Shown here: positions 12,719 through 22,120 of the stretch, piece after piece
Position numbering within the stretch: position 1 is the first letter of the stretch
Layout: every line of letters starts with the position of its first letter
Assembly: GCF_013155365.1 (NCBI RefSeq)
Contig: NZ_JABJRA010000005.1
Span: forward strand, 1 to 64,000
Origin: Nocardioides sp. zg-DK7169
GTDB lineage: Bacteria > Actinomycetota > Actinomycetes > Propionibacteriales > Nocardioidaceae
DNA length: 64,000 nucleotides
Reading direction: 5' to 3'
The notes under the pieces: model-generated
Seen by the model: the letters and a program-made list of their open reading frames with translations, nothing else
Told to the model about the DNA's origin: nothing
The model's database searches: none
Position numbers and translations under genes: made by a program

Positions 12719-15700
12719 ATGAAGCCCACCGACCCGCGCCTGCGCGTCCACCTCGCCCCCGCACGGCTCCCGCTGGCCGGGGTGCTCGCCGCCGGCCTCG
12801 TCGGGGCGGTGCTCATCATCGGGCAGGCGTGGGCGGTGACCGGGCTGGTGGTGGCGGCCGTGCGCGGGGAGGCGCTCGGCGCGTGGGCGCTCGCGGTGGC
12901 GGGGGTCTTCGTGGCCCGGGCGCTGTGCTCGTGGGTCGGCGACCTCGCGGCGGCCCGGGCCGCCTCCGTGGTGGGCACCCACCTGCGCCGCGAGGTGACC
13001 GGGGCGCTGCTGCGGCGGCGTACCTCCGAGCCGGGCGACGCGGTGCTGCTCACCCGCGGCATCAGCGCCGCCGAGCCGTACCTCACCCGCTACCTCCCCG
13101 CGGTCGTGCTGGCGGGGGTGCTGCCGGCCCTGACGGTGGTCGTCATCGCCGCCCAGGACTGGCTCAGCGCCCTCATCGTCGTGCTCACCCTGCCGCTCGT
13201 GCCGGTCTTCGGCGCCCTGGTCGGGGTGGCCACCCGCGACAAGGCCGAGAAGCAGTGGCGCGCGATGTCCTCGCTGTCGGGCCACTTCCTCGACGTGGTG
13301 CGCGGGCTGCCCACGCTGGTGGCCTACCGCCGGGCCCGGGTCCAGTCCGACACCATCGCGCGCACCACCGACCGCTACCGGCGCGCCAGCGCCGCGACCC
13401 TGCGCATCGCCTTCGCCTCCTCGGCGATCCTCGAGCTGGTCGCCACCCTCTCCGTCGCCCTGGTCGCGGTCACCGTGGGCGTCCGGCTGGCCCACGACGG
13501 CCTCCCGCTGGAGACCGCGCTGCTCGTGCTGCTGCTCGCCCCGGAGGCGTACTGGCCGCTGCGGCGGGTGGGCGCGGAGTTCCACGCCGCCGCCGAGGGC
13601 GTCGCGACCTTCGAGCAGGTCCACGACCTGCTGGAGTCCGCCCCCGAGGAGGACGCGGGCACGCCCGCCCCGGCCCGCGGCGACCTGGTGCTGAGCGGCC
13701 TCACCGTCCTCCACCCCGGCCGCACCGTCCCGGCCCTCGACCACGTCGACGCCCGCATCCCGGACCGCGGTGTCACCGTGCTGGTCGGGCCCTCGGGCTG
13801 CGGCAAGTCCACCCTGCTCGGCGCCGTCGTCGGGCTGGTGCCGGCCACCGCCGGCACCGTCCGGGTCGGGGACCGCGCGGTCGGCGGGACCGCCTGGCGC
13901 AGCCAGGTCGCCTGGGTCCCCCAGCGCCCCGTCTTCGTCGCGGGCTCGATCGCGGACAACCTGCGCGCCGCGCGCCCCGACGCGTCGTACGACGAGCTGT
14001 GGGAGGCGCTGCGCCGGGTCGCCCTGGAGGAGCGCGTCCGCGCCCTGCCCACCGGGCTGGAGAGCCCGCTGGGCGAGGACGGCGCCAGCCTCTCCGCCGG
14101 TGAGCGGGCCCGTCTCGCGCTCGCCCGCGTCGTGCTGGCCGACCGGCCCTGGGTGCTGCTCGACGAGCCGACCGCCCACCTCGACGAGCTGACCGAGGGC
14201 GTCATCGCCGACACCATCGTCGAGCTGGCCCGGGACCGGGCCGTCGTGGTCGTGGCCCACCGACCCGCCCTGGTCGCGCTGGCCGACCACGTCGTCACGC
14301 TGCCCGCCCCCGCCCGGCCCCGCCCCGTCGACACCGTGCCGGCCGCCCTGCCCGCCGGGGGCGCCCCCGCCCTGCCCGACGAGCCGGACGGAACGGGCGA
14401 CGACGCCACCGACCGGCCCTCGCGGCTCGGCCTCGGCGCCTCGACCGCGGTCGGCGCCCTGGCCTCGCTGTCCGGCGTCGCCCTGACCGCGACCGCCGGC
14501 TGGCTGATCGTGCAGGCCTCCACCCACCCGCCGGTGCTCACCTTGATGATGGCCGTGGTCGGGGTGCGGGCCTTCGGCCTGGCCCGTCCGGTGCTGCGCT
14601 ACGTCGAGCGCCTGCACTCCCACGACGTCGCGCTGCGGATGCTCGCGCGGCGCCGGGTGGAGGTGTACGACGCGCTCGTCCCGCTCGTGCCCGGGCGCCT
14701 GGGCAAGCGCCGCGGCGACCTGCTCGCCTCCGTGGTCGACGACGTCGACTCCGTCGTCGACGACGCGCTGCGGGTGAAGCTGCCGGTGCGCTCCTTCGTG
14801 CTGGTCGCCCTCGGCGCCACCGTCGTGGCCGGCCTGATCCTCCCGGTCGCGGGCGGGATCGTGCTGGCCACCTGCCTCACCGCGGGCGTCGCCGCCTGGG
14901 TGCTCGCCCGCCTCGGCGCCCGCACCGCAGAGCGGACCACCGTCGCCCAGCGCGCCGCACTCTCCGAGGCGGCCGTCGAGATCGCCCAGGTCGCCCCCGA
15001 GCTGGTGATGTGGCAGGCCGAGGACCGCGCGGTCGGCCGGGTCCGGACGCTGAGCGACCGCCTCGGCCGCGCCACCCTGGGTGCCGGCGCCTGGCTGGGC
15101 GCCGCCCGCGCCGCCGTCCTCGTCACCTGCGGGATCGGCGTCGCGGCGATGGCCTGGCGCGGCGCCCCGGCGTACGCCGCCGGCGAGGTGTCGGCCCCGG
15201 TGCTCGCGCTGCTGATCCTGGTGCCGCTCGCGCTGGCCGACTCGATCGTGCCGGTCGCCGAGGCCGGCGCGCTCTCGGCACGCACCCGCGCCGCCACCGA
15301 GCGGCTGACCGCCCTCGAGCGCACGCCCCCCGCGGTGCGCGTGACGCTGCGCGACCCGCTCCCCCGCGGCCACGACGTGGCGGTGCGCGGCGTCCGCGCC
15401 GGCTGGGGCAACGACCCCGCCGTCGAGCGCCCCACGGACCACTGGCCCCTCGACGGGCTCGACCTCGACATCGCCCCCGGCGAGCGGATCGGCGTGGTCG
15501 GCCCGTCCGGCTCCGGCAAGAGCACCCTGGCGGCCCTGCTGCTGCGCTTCCTCGACCCGGTCGAGGGCACCGTCGCGCTCGGCGGGACCCCGATGACCCG
15601 CCTGGACCCCGACGACGTCCACCGCGTGGTCGGGCTGGTCGACGACGACCCCCACGTCTTCTCCTCCACCCTCGTGGAGAACGTCCGCTTCGCCCGGCCC

Positions 15701-16081
15701 GGCGCCAGCGACGCCGAGGTCGAGCGGGCGCTGCGCCGGGCACGGCTCGGCGACTGGCTGGACTCCCTGCCCGAGGGCCTCGACACCTGGATCGGCACCG
15801 GCCACGCCCAGGTCTCCGGCGGCGAGCGGGCCCGGATCGCGATCGCCCGGTCCCTGCTGGCCGACCACCCGGTGCTGGTGCTCGACGAGCCGACCGCGCA
15901 CCTCGACCACGCGACCGCGACCGACCTGGCCGCCGAGCTGCTGAGCGGGCCCCGCACCCGCAGCCTGGTGTGGATCACCCACGACGACGTCGGCCTGGAC
16001 CTGCTCGACCACCGCGTCGACCTCGAGGACCCGTCGGGGTTCCGGGCCCCGCGTCGTACCAGCCGGGCGCCGGGGTTCTGA
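12719..16081 (+). CDS. cydDC: CydDC fusion: heterodimeric thiol/haem ABC exporter as one polypeptide
   Basis: 1120 residues made of two complete ABC half-exporters. The CydD-like half has a six-helix membrane domain, Walker A GPSGCGKST (near residue 360), signature LSAGERARLALAR and Walker B VLLDEPTAHLD. The CydC-like half starts near residue 560, with Walker A GPSGSGKST near 930, signature VSGGERARIAIAR and LVLDEPTAHLD. In E. coli CydD and CydC are separate and export glutathione/cysteine (and bind haem), which is needed to assemble cytochrome bd. Many actinobacteria carry the fused form. It is 72 bases after cydB and belongs to the same operon. The ATP sites appear intact in both halves. 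Confidence 0.95.
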   Translation: MKPTDPRLRVHLAPARLPLAGVLAAGLVGAVLIIGQAWAVTGLVVAAVRGEALGAWALAVAGVFVARALCSWVGDLAAARAASVVGTHLRREVTGALLRRRTSEPGDAVLLTRGISAAEPYLTRYLPAVVLAGVLPALTVVVIAAQDWLSALIVVLTLPLVPVFGALVGVATRDKAEKQWRAMSSLSGHFLDVVRGLPTLVAYRRARVQSDTIARTTDRYRRASAATLRIAFASSAILELVATLSVALVAVTVGVRLAHDGLPLETALLVLLLAPEAYWPLRRVGAEFHAAAEGVATFEQVHDLLESAPEEDAGTPAPARGDLVLSGLTVLHPGRTVPALDHVDARIPDRGVTVLVGPSGCGKSTLLGAVVGLVPATAGTVRVGDRAVGGTAWRSQVAWVPQRPVFVAGSIADNLRAARPDASYDELWEALRRVALEERVRALPTGLESPLGEDGASLSAGERARLALARVVLADRPWVLLDEPTAHLDELTEGVIADTIVELARDRAVVVVAHRPALVALADHVVTLPAPARPRPVDTVPAALPAGGAPALPDEPDGTGDDATDRPSRLGLGASTAVGALASLSGVALTATAGWLIVQASTHPPVLTLMMAVVGVRAFGLARPVLRYVERLHSHDVALRMLARRRVEVYDALVPLVPGRLGKRRGDLLASVVDDVDSVVDDALRVKLPVRSFVLVALGATVVAGLILPVAGGIVLATCLTAGVAAWVLARLGARTAERTTVAQRAALSEAAVEIAQVAPELVMWQAEDRAVGRVRTLSDRLGRATLGAGAWLGAARAAVLVTCGIGVAAMAWRGAPAYAAGEVSAPVLALLILVPLALADSIVPVAEAGALSARTRAATERLTALERTPPAVRVTLRDPLPRGHDVAVRGVRAGWGNDPAVERPTDHWPLDGLDLDIAPGERIGVVGPSGSGKSTLAALLLRFLDPVEGTVALGGTPMTRLDPDDVHRVVGLVDDDPHVFSSTLVENVRFARPGASDAEVERALRRARLGDWLDSLPEGLDTWIGTGHAQVSGGERARIAIARSLLADHPVLVLDEPTAHLDHATATDLAAELLSGPRTRSLVWITHDDVGLDLLDHRVDLEDPSGFRAPRRTSRAPGF

Positions 16082-16103
16082 GCAGGCGCCCGGCCGGACG
16101 GGC

Positions 16104-16250
16104 TCAGAGCACCCGGCGGAAGTCCAGCTCGCGCAGCGGGTCCCAGCCGGCGCCGAGCTGGCGCCCGGTCAGCCGGGTCCAGCGCACCCGCAGGTGGTGC
16201 GGGCGCGGTCCCGCCGCCCACGGGCGCGGCGGCCAGACCCGGGCAAGGTC
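16104..16250 (-). pseudogene. C-terminal remnant of a PPOX-type protein
   Basis: The minus strand of the cydDC-usp gap contains an open frame ending in ...GPRPHHLRVRWTRLTGRQLG and then ~17 residues to a stop. This resembles the C-terminal strand of PPOX proteins; compare GPRPVWVEVVPRSITGRRL in the intact PPOX gene at 7662-8090. No start or upstream domain remains, because the frame continues into the antisense of the stress gene and its promoter. I infer a deleted PPOX gene. The short length makes chance resemblance possible. Confidence 0.35.
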
Positions 16251-16281
16251 CAAGGTCCCAGGGCGACTGGGCCGTCGGCCC
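16246..16281. promoter_or_regulatory. DosR-like box and GGGCCG-T-CGGCCC palindrome upstream of second usp
   Basis: The minus strand at 16246-16259 reads GGGACCTTGGACCT, the same pattern as the cydA site (GGGACCTTCGTCCT; 12 of 14 identical). Just downstream, 16269-16281 is the palindrome GGGCCGTCGGCCC. The pair lies 37-72 bases upstream of the usp start. Confidence 0.55.
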
Positions 16282-16317
16282 GTGGACACCTCGGGGAGCG
16301 ACGGGGAGTATCGGGCC

Positions 16318-17262
16318 ATGGAGAACACGACGCAGTTCGACCTCGACGAGATCCCGCACGGCAGCGTGGTCGTCGCCTTCGACGGCTCGGAGAACGCCCA
16401 GGGCGCCCTGCAGTGGGCGGCCGCGCAGGCGAGGTCGGAGAACCGCCGTCTGGTGGTCCTCCAGGCCGTGGAGCCGATGGGGGCCAACACCCGCACGATG
16501 CTCGTGAGCACCGGGATCCACCCCGAGACGCTCCAGGACCAGATCATCGGCGAGGCCAACGAGCAGGTCGCGAAGGCCACCGAGGAGGTCCTCAAGGCCG
16601 ACCCTGGGCTGGAGATCATCCGGGTGGTCCGGGTGGCCGACCCCCGCGACCTGGCCCTGGCCGCCGGCGAGCGTGCGGACGTGCTGGTGCTCGGCTCACG
16701 CGGGCGAGGCCCGATGCGCTCGCTGTTCCTCGGCTCGACCAGCGTCGCGGTCGCCCGTCACGCGACCTGCCCCGTCGTGGTGGTGCGTCCGGACAAGCGC
16801 CCGGCCGGCACCCGCCAGGGCGTGCTGGTGGGCGCCGACGGCACCGAGCAGTCGCTGCCCGCCCTCGAGCGGGCCTACCGCGAGGCCTCGGCCCGAGGCC
16901 TGCCGGTCACGGTGATGCACGCCTTCTGGGACCTCGTCGCCGCCGGCACCGCGGCCCACCTGGTGCCGCAGGAGAAGGGGCAGGAGGAGACCGAGCAGCT
17001 CCAGGTCCTGCTCGCGGAGTCGGTCGCCGGGTTCGGGGAGAAGTACCCCGACGTGGAGGTCCACCTCCAGCTGGCCCGCGGTCTCGTCGAGGAGGCGCTG
17101 TCCACCGGCGCCCGCGAGGCCGACCTGGTCGTCGTCGGACGCCACCACAACGGCCCGCTGCGCGCGATCCTGCGCGGCTCGGTGTCCACCGCCGTGCTGG
17201 AGCACGCCCAGTGCCCCGTCATGGTCGTGCCCTCCGAGAAGGACCAGCCGAACACCGCCTGA
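16318..17262 (+). CDS. Universal stress protein, two UspA domains in tandem
   Basis: 314 residues. Domain 1 (about 14-160) starts GSVVVAFDGSENAQGALQWA and ends with the ATP-binding motif LVLGSRGRGPMRSLFLGSTS followed by CPVVVVRP. Domain 2 (about 168-305) starts QGVLVGADGTEQSLPALERA and ends VVVGRHHNGPLRAILRGSVS and CPVMVVPSE. Both G-2x-G-9x-G(S/T) ATP motifs look intact, unlike the first copy at 4705-5655, where the motifs are looser. ATG at 16318 follows GGGAG. Its upstream site suggests DosR-type control. Family members are ATP-binding cytosolic stress proteins; the exact role is unknown. Confidence 0.93.
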   Translation: MENTTQFDLDEIPHGSVVVAFDGSENAQGALQWAAAQARSENRRLVVLQAVEPMGANTRTMLVSTGIHPETLQDQIIGEANEQVAKATEEVLKADPGLEIIRVVRVADPRDLALAAGERADVLVLGSRGRGPMRSLFLGSTSVAVARHATCPVVVVRPDKRPAGTRQGVLVGADGTEQSLPALERAYREASARGLPVTVMHAFWDLVAAGTAAHLVPQEKGQEETEQLQVLLAESVAGFGEKYPDVEVHLQLARGLVEEALSTGAREADLVVVGRHHNGPLRAILRGSVSTAVLEHAQCPVMVVPSEKDQPNTA

Positions 17263-17280
17263 GGCGGGCCGACGAGGTGC

Positions 17281-18348
17281 TCAGCGACCCGCGCGGACCC
17301 CCGCGCGGGTCAGGTCCTCGGCCAGCACCAGCGCCACGTCGTCGGCCACCCGACCGCCCACGTGCGCGCGCAGGTGGGCGACCAGCCCGTCCAGTGCCGC
17401 CGGCAACGGACGCTTGGCGAGCAGGTTGGCCTCGCCCTCGAGGCTGAAGAACTCGCCGTCCTCGTCGCGGGCCTCGACCAGGCCGTCGGTGTAGAGCAGC
17501 AGCCGTCCGCCGGGACGCCACGGGTGGACGACCAGCTCGGGGTCCGGGAACAGGCCCAGCGGCGGGGTCGGCTCGCCGGTGTCGAGCACCCGGGCGCCGT
17601 CTGAGTCGAGCAGCATCGGCGGGTGGTGCCCGCAGTTGGCCAGCGCGACGGTGCCGTCGTCGCGGAACTCCGCGAAGACCGCCGTCACGAACTCCTCGTC
17701 GTCGATCAGGCGGGAGATCACGTCGTCGACCTGGCGGGCGAGCACCGCCGGGTCGGGGGCGGTCGTCGCGGCCTGCCGGAAAGCGCCGAGCACCGAGGCG
17801 GCGGTCTGCACGGCCGGCAGCCCCTTGCCGCGCACGTCGCCGACGATCACGCGCACGCCGAACGGCGTCGCGGCGATCTCGTAGAGGTCTCCGCCGATCG
17901 AGGCCTCCTCGGAGGCCGAGACGTAGCGGACCGCCAGCCCGAGCCGGCCGATCCGGTCCGGGGAGGCGCGCAGCACCGCGCGCTGCGCGGCATCGGCGAT
18001 GACCGTCAGCCGGCGCAGCCGCGCCTCGCGCCGTTCCCGCGTCTCTGCCGACGCCACGGCCAGCGCGCCGAGAACCACGCAGATCAGGATGCGGATGGCG
18101 TACTCGGGCGGGCCGTACTCCTCCACGAACCCACCTGCGACGAGCGCCGCCAGCAGCGCGAACACCGCGACCCCCGCCGTACGACGGGCCGTGGAGATCA
18201 TCGCCGTGACGAGCGCCCCGATGCCGAAGCCGCCGGTGAGCCCCACCAGGGAGACCCGGTCGAGCACGGCCACGAGGAGCACCAGGCTGAGCCCCGCCCA
18301 CACGCCCGGATCGCGGACCCAGGGGGCCGTGCCGGCGGAGGGGTTCAT
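17281..18348 (-). CDS. Membrane-anchored SpoIIE/PP2C-type serine phosphatase
   Basis: 355 residues. The N-terminal ~110 residues form about four membrane segments (VWAGLSLVLLVAVL, IGALVTAMIS, AGVAVFALLAALVAG, ILICVVLGALAVAS). A short helical linker (ETRERREARLRRL) leads to the PP2C SpoIIE domain with the metal-binding motifs IGGDLYEIA, GDVRGKGLPA, GHHPPMLL and ADDVALVLAE. Such phosphatases usually dephosphorylate anti-anti-sigma factors (RsbV type) and so release stress sigma factors. ATG at 18348 was chosen because it directly precedes the first membrane helix; the ribosome site is weak. It is convergent with the usp gene (18-bp gap). No RsbV homologue is in the window. Confidence 0.88.
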   Translation of the reverse strand: MNPSAGTAPWVRDPGVWAGLSLVLLVAVLDRVSLVGLTGGFGIGALVTAMISTARRTAGVAVFALLAALVAGGFVEEYGPPEYAIRILICVVLGALAVASAETRERREARLRRLTVIADAAQRAVLRASPDRIGRLGLAVRYVSASEEASIGGDLYEIAATPFGVRVIVGDVRGKGLPAVQTAASVLGAFRQAATTAPDPAVLARQVDDVISRLIDDEEFVTAVFAEFRDDGTVALANCGHHPPMLLDSDGARVLDTGEPTPPLGLFPDPELVVHPWRPGGRLLLYTDGLVEARDEDGEFFSLEGEANLLAKRPLPAALDGLVAHLRAHVGGRVADDVALVLAEDLTRAGVRAGR

Positions 18349-18485
18349 GGTGCAACGATCCCAGAATCCGCCCGTCTGCCGCACATCCGCACCGGCCTCT
18401 TCGAGGGTGGCGAGCAGCACGCGCGCCCAGCCCTGACGCAAGATCGAGGTGACCCGCCCTCCCAGAGCCCAGGAGACCCAGCATC

Positions 18486-19652
18486 GTGAGCGCCCGCCGA
18501 GTCCTGCCCACCGACGAAGCAGCCGACCTGGTCCGGCTGGTCCGCCAGATCGCCGCCACCGAGCTCGCCCCGCGGGTCGCCGAGGCGGAGCGGACCGAGA
18601 CCTTCCCGCGCGAGGTCTTCCGCCTGCTCGGACGCACCGGGCTGCTGGGCCTGCCCTACCCCGAGGAGCACGGCGGCGGGGGTCAGCCCTACGAGGTCTA
18701 CCTGCAGGTGCTGGAGGAGATCGCCGCCGTCTGGGCGTCGGTGGGCGTCGGCGTCTCGGTCCACGCACTGTCCTGCTTCGGCCTGGCCACCCGCGGCACG
18801 CCCGAGCAGCAGGCCCGCTGGCTCCCCGACATGCTGGGCGGGGAGCTGCTCGGCGCCTACTGCCTCTCCGAGCCGCAGGCGGGCTCCGACCCGGCGGCGA
18901 TGACCACCCGCGCGCGTCGCGACGGGGACGACTACGCCCTGGACGGGGCGAAGGCGTGGACCACCCACGGCGGGCACGCCGACTTCTACAAGGTGATGGC
19001 GCGCACCAGCGACGAGCGCCAGGGCATCAGCTGCTTCCTGGTCCCGGCCGACAGCCCCGGCCTGAGCGCCGACCGCCCCGAGGAGAAGATGGGCCTGACC
19101 GGCTCCGCGACCGCGACGATGCGCTTCGACGGCGTCCGGGTGCCCGTCGAGCGCCGCCTCGGTGAGGAGGGCGAGGGCCTGCGGATCGCGCTGGCCGGCC
19201 TGGACGCCGGCCGGCTGGGCATCGCGGCGGTGGCGACCGGCCTGGCCCAGGGCGCCCTCGACCACGCCGTGGCGTACGCCAAGGAGCGCGAGACCTTCGG
19301 ACGCCGGATCATCGACCACCAGGGCCTGGGCTTCCTGCTCGCCGACATGGAGGCGGCCGTGCAGACGGCACGCGCCACCACGCTCCACGCCGCGCGGCTC
19401 AAGGACGCCGGCCGCCCGTTCTCGCGGGAGGCCTCCGTCGCCAAGCTCGTGGCCACCGACAACGCCATGAAGGTCACCACCGACGCCGTGCAGGTGCTCG
19501 GCGGCTATGGCTACACCCGGGACTTCCCGGTGGAGCGCTACATGCGCGAGGCCAAGGTCATGCAGATCTTCGAGGGCACCAACCAGATCCAGCGCCTCGT
19601 CATCGCCCGTGGCCTGGCCGGCCCGGACAGCGGCACCATCGAGCACGCCTGA
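18486..19652 (+). CDS. Acyl-CoA dehydrogenase
   Basis: 388 residues, normal length for the FAD-dependent family. N-terminal helical domain, middle beta domain with YCLSEPQAGSDPAAMTTRA (FAD/substrate signature 1), C-terminal helical domain with QVLGGYGYTRDFPVERYMRE and the catalytic Glu in MQIFEGTNQIQRLVIAR. It introduces the 2,3 double bond in acyl-CoA; the short/branched-chain subfamily is likely but substrate cannot be set from sequence alone. GTG start at 18486 gives a standard N-terminus. It is monocistronic, next to a divergent phosphatase gene. Confidence 0.95.
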   Translation: MSARRVLPTDEAADLVRLVRQIAATELAPRVAEAERTETFPREVFRLLGRTGLLGLPYPEEHGGGGQPYEVYLQVLEEIAAVWASVGVGVSVHALSCFGLATRGTPEQQARWLPDMLGGELLGAYCLSEPQAGSDPAAMTTRARRDGDDYALDGAKAWTTHGGHADFYKVMARTSDERQGISCFLVPADSPGLSADRPEEKMGLTGSATATMRFDGVRVPVERRLGEEGEGLRIALAGLDAGRLGIAAVATGLAQGALDHAVAYAKERETFGRRIIDHQGLGFLLADMEAAVQTARATTLHAARLKDAGRPFSREASVAKLVATDNAMKVTTDAVQVLGGYGYTRDFPVERYMREAKVMQIFEGTNQIQRLVIARGLAGPDSGTIEHA

Positions 19653-19708
19653 GGCGGACCCGCCTGGGCCCTGCTCCCGCAGGCGGTCGCCGGGCGGGTG
19701 AGGCGCGG

Positions 19709-21988
19709 TCAGCCCTGGGGGCGGACGCGGACCGCGAGGATGGTGGTGTCGTCGTCGCGCTTGCCGGGGACTGCGGCCAGCAGGCGATCCGCCCAGCGCT
19801 CGAAGTCCTCGGGCCGCTCGCCGGGCGGGGCGATCGCGCCGAGCTGGGCCAGGGAGACGCCGAGGTTGACCCCGCGGCGCTCGATCAGGCCGTCGCTGTA
19901 GAGCAGCAGCGTCGCCCCGGGCGCGAGCTGGAGCTCGCTCTCGACGGCCGCGACCACGCCGAGGCCCAGGAGCGGGCGGCGCCCGACCTCGAGCTCGTGG
20001 GAGGCACCGCTGTCGACGAGGAACGGCGGCGGGTGGCCGGCCGCGGCGAGGGTGGCCGAGCCGCTCACCGGGTCGACGACCGCGATCAGCGCGGTGGCCA
20101 CGGCGTGCTCGAAGAGACCGTCCATGAACCGGTCGGTGCGGTCGAGCGCGGAGGCCGGGGACTCCCCGGCGAACAGGTGGGCGCGCACCGCGGAGCGCAC
20201 CTGGGTCATCGTGGTCGCCGCCGCGACGCCGTGCCCGGCGACGTCGCCGACCACGAACGCCACCCGACCGTCGTCGAGGGCGAAGGCGTCCCACCAGTCC
20301 CCGCCGAGCTGGAAGGTGGAGGCCGGCACGTAGCGGGCCAGCACCTCGAGCCCGTCGAACTGCGGCGCGGCCTGCGGGATCACGCTGCGCTGCAGCGACT
20401 CGGCGACGTCGATCTGCTCGCGGGCGTGCAGGAACAGAAGGCTGGCGAGGTGGCTGTCGAGGGCGACGGCCGCGTCGAGGTGCCACGGCTCCCAGGTCGC
20501 GCCGCGACCGCGGACGACCTGCTGCCACTTCTCGAAGGACTTGCGCGGGCTCAGGCGCACGTCGGGGTCCTCGGCGCGGGCGAGGAGCTTGTTGGTCGGG
20601 TCGCCGCCCCAGTCGACTACCCGGCGCAGCTCGGGGCGGAACCACGCCAACCAGCGGTCGGGCGCGGCGCCGATGACGAGCGCACCCGCCGCGACGTCCT
20701 CGACCTCGGCGAGGTCGGGGTCGAGCTCGGAGAGGCGGGAGACCGCCGCGGGCTTGTTGTCGCCGCGACGCAGCAGCTGCGCGACCCGTCGTACGACGTC
20801 CTCGTCGGGCACCGTGCCCAGCGTGCTGAGCACCCCGTCGAAGCACAGCGCGACGCCGGTGGCGCCCATCAGCGCCAGCAGGTCGGGGTCCTCGATCAGG
20901 GACTCCAGGGCGCGCGGGCCGCTCGCGGAGGTGCGGGCGGTGATCTCGGTGAGCAGCCGGCCGCTGGCCAGCCGGGCCTCGCGCAGGTCGGCGCGCTGCC
21001 GCTCGGCGATCAGCTGCGAGGCGGCCTGGCCGAGGAACTCCGAGGCGGCGCGGACGTCGTGCCCGGGGCGGTGCGGTCCGGAGTAGTGGTGGCAGGCGAT
21101 CAGGCCCCACAGCTCGCCGTCGACCACCAGCGAGACCGACATGGAGGCGGTGACGCCCATGTTGCCGAGGTACTCCAGGTGGATCGGCGACACGCTGCGC
21201 AGCACCGAGTGCGACAGGTCCAGCGGCCGGCCGGTGCCCGGGTCGTGCACCGGGGACAGCGCCACCGGCAGGTAGCCGACGTCGGCGATCAGCCGGGTCC
21301 AGTTCACCGTGTAGAGGCGGCGCGCCTGGGCCGGGATGTCGGTCGAGGGGTAGTGCAGGCCGAGGAACGGGTTGAGGTCGGCGCGACGTTCCTCGGCGAC
21401 CACCTCGCCGTTCCAGTCCTCGTCGAAGCGGTAGACCATCACCCGGTCGAAGCCGGTCAGGCCGGCGACCTCGGTGGCGAGCTGGGCGCTCAGGTCGAGC
21501 ACGGTGCTGGTGCGGGCCAGGCGCTGCATCGCGCCGCGCGCGAGCCGGTAGGAGGGCATCGCGAGGGCCACCTCGAGCGCGGGCTCGACCTCCACGATGA
21601 TCCGCTCGCCCGAGCGGTGCACGTTGACGTCGAGCTCGGCGCCCAGGGCACCGAAGCGCGCCGCCACGTCGTCGACCACGAGGCGCAGCGCCTCGCCGCC
21701 GGTCCGCTCGACGGAGTCGGCGATGGTGCGGGCCGCGCCCTCCCCCAGCACGTCGGCAAGCTCCGCGCCGAGCAGCCGGTCGAGGTCGAGACCGACCATC
21801 TCCTTGACGTTCTCCGAGGCCATCACGACGCGCAGGTCGGCGTCGACGGCCAGCAGCACGCCGTGGGGCTGGATCGCACCGGGGACGTGGATCGGCTCGC
21901 GCTCGCAGTTCGAGAGGGTGGCCGGCTCGTAGGCCGGGGTGTGGGCCTCGGCCCCTCCTCGGGGCGCGGGCGCGGCAGCTGCTGGCAT
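19709..21988 (-). CDS. Bacteriophytochrome with SpoIIE/PP2C phosphatase output
   Basis: 759 residues with a full PAS-GAF-PHY photosensory core. Cys28 lies in LSNCEREPIHVPGAIQPHG, the biliverdin-attachment site of bacteriophytochromes. GAF has PSTDIPAQARRLY and PIHLEYLGNMGVTASMSVSL with the chromophore-contacting His. PHY has the tongue motifs DRWLAWFRPE and RLSPRKSFEKW (PRxSF type). The C-terminus (about 520-759) is a PP2C domain: GGDWWDAF, GDVAGHGVAAATTM, GHPPPFL, DDDTTILAV. Red/far-red light would therefore set phosphatase activity, probably on an anti-anti-sigma factor. ATG at 21988 follows GGGAGG. A haem oxygenase for biliverdin supply is not in the window. Family assignment is strong; target is inferred. 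Confidence 0.92.
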   Translation of the reverse strand: MPAAAAPAPRGGAEAHTPAYEPATLSNCEREPIHVPGAIQPHGVLLAVDADLRVVMASENVKEMVGLDLDRLLGAELADVLGEGAARTIADSVERTGGEALRLVVDDVAARFGALGAELDVNVHRSGERIIVEVEPALEVALAMPSYRLARGAMQRLARTSTVLDLSAQLATEVAGLTGFDRVMVYRFDEDWNGEVVAEERRADLNPFLGLHYPSTDIPAQARRLYTVNWTRLIADVGYLPVALSPVHDPGTGRPLDLSHSVLRSVSPIHLEYLGNMGVTASMSVSLVVDGELWGLIACHHYSGPHRPGHDVRAASEFLGQAASQLIAERQRADLREARLASGRLLTEITARTSASGPRALESLIEDPDLLALMGATGVALCFDGVLSTLGTVPDEDVVRRVAQLLRRGDNKPAAVSRLSELDPDLAEVEDVAAGALVIGAAPDRWLAWFRPELRRVVDWGGDPTNKLLARAEDPDVRLSPRKSFEKWQQVVRGRGATWEPWHLDAAVALDSHLASLLFLHAREQIDVAESLQRSVIPQAAPQFDGLEVLARYVPASTFQLGGDWWDAFALDDGRVAFVVGDVAGHGVAAATTMTQVRSAVRAHLFAGESPASALDRTDRFMDGLFEHAVATALIAVVDPVSGSATLAAAGHPPPFLVDSGASHELEVGRRPLLGLGVVAAVESELQLAPGATLLLYSDGLIERRGVNLGVSLAQLGAIAPPGERPEDFERWADRLLAAVPGKRDDDTTILAVRVRPQG

Positions 21989-22120
21989 GCCCACCTCCCA
22001 GATCCCGGCCGTCACGACGCGCAACAACACCCCACATCTTCGCAGCCGGGGCGGCGAATGGCCACCGGAGGCGCCCGGTGAGCCGCCGCCCCGGGCCGGC
22101 CGGCCGCGGCGGGCTCGCCG

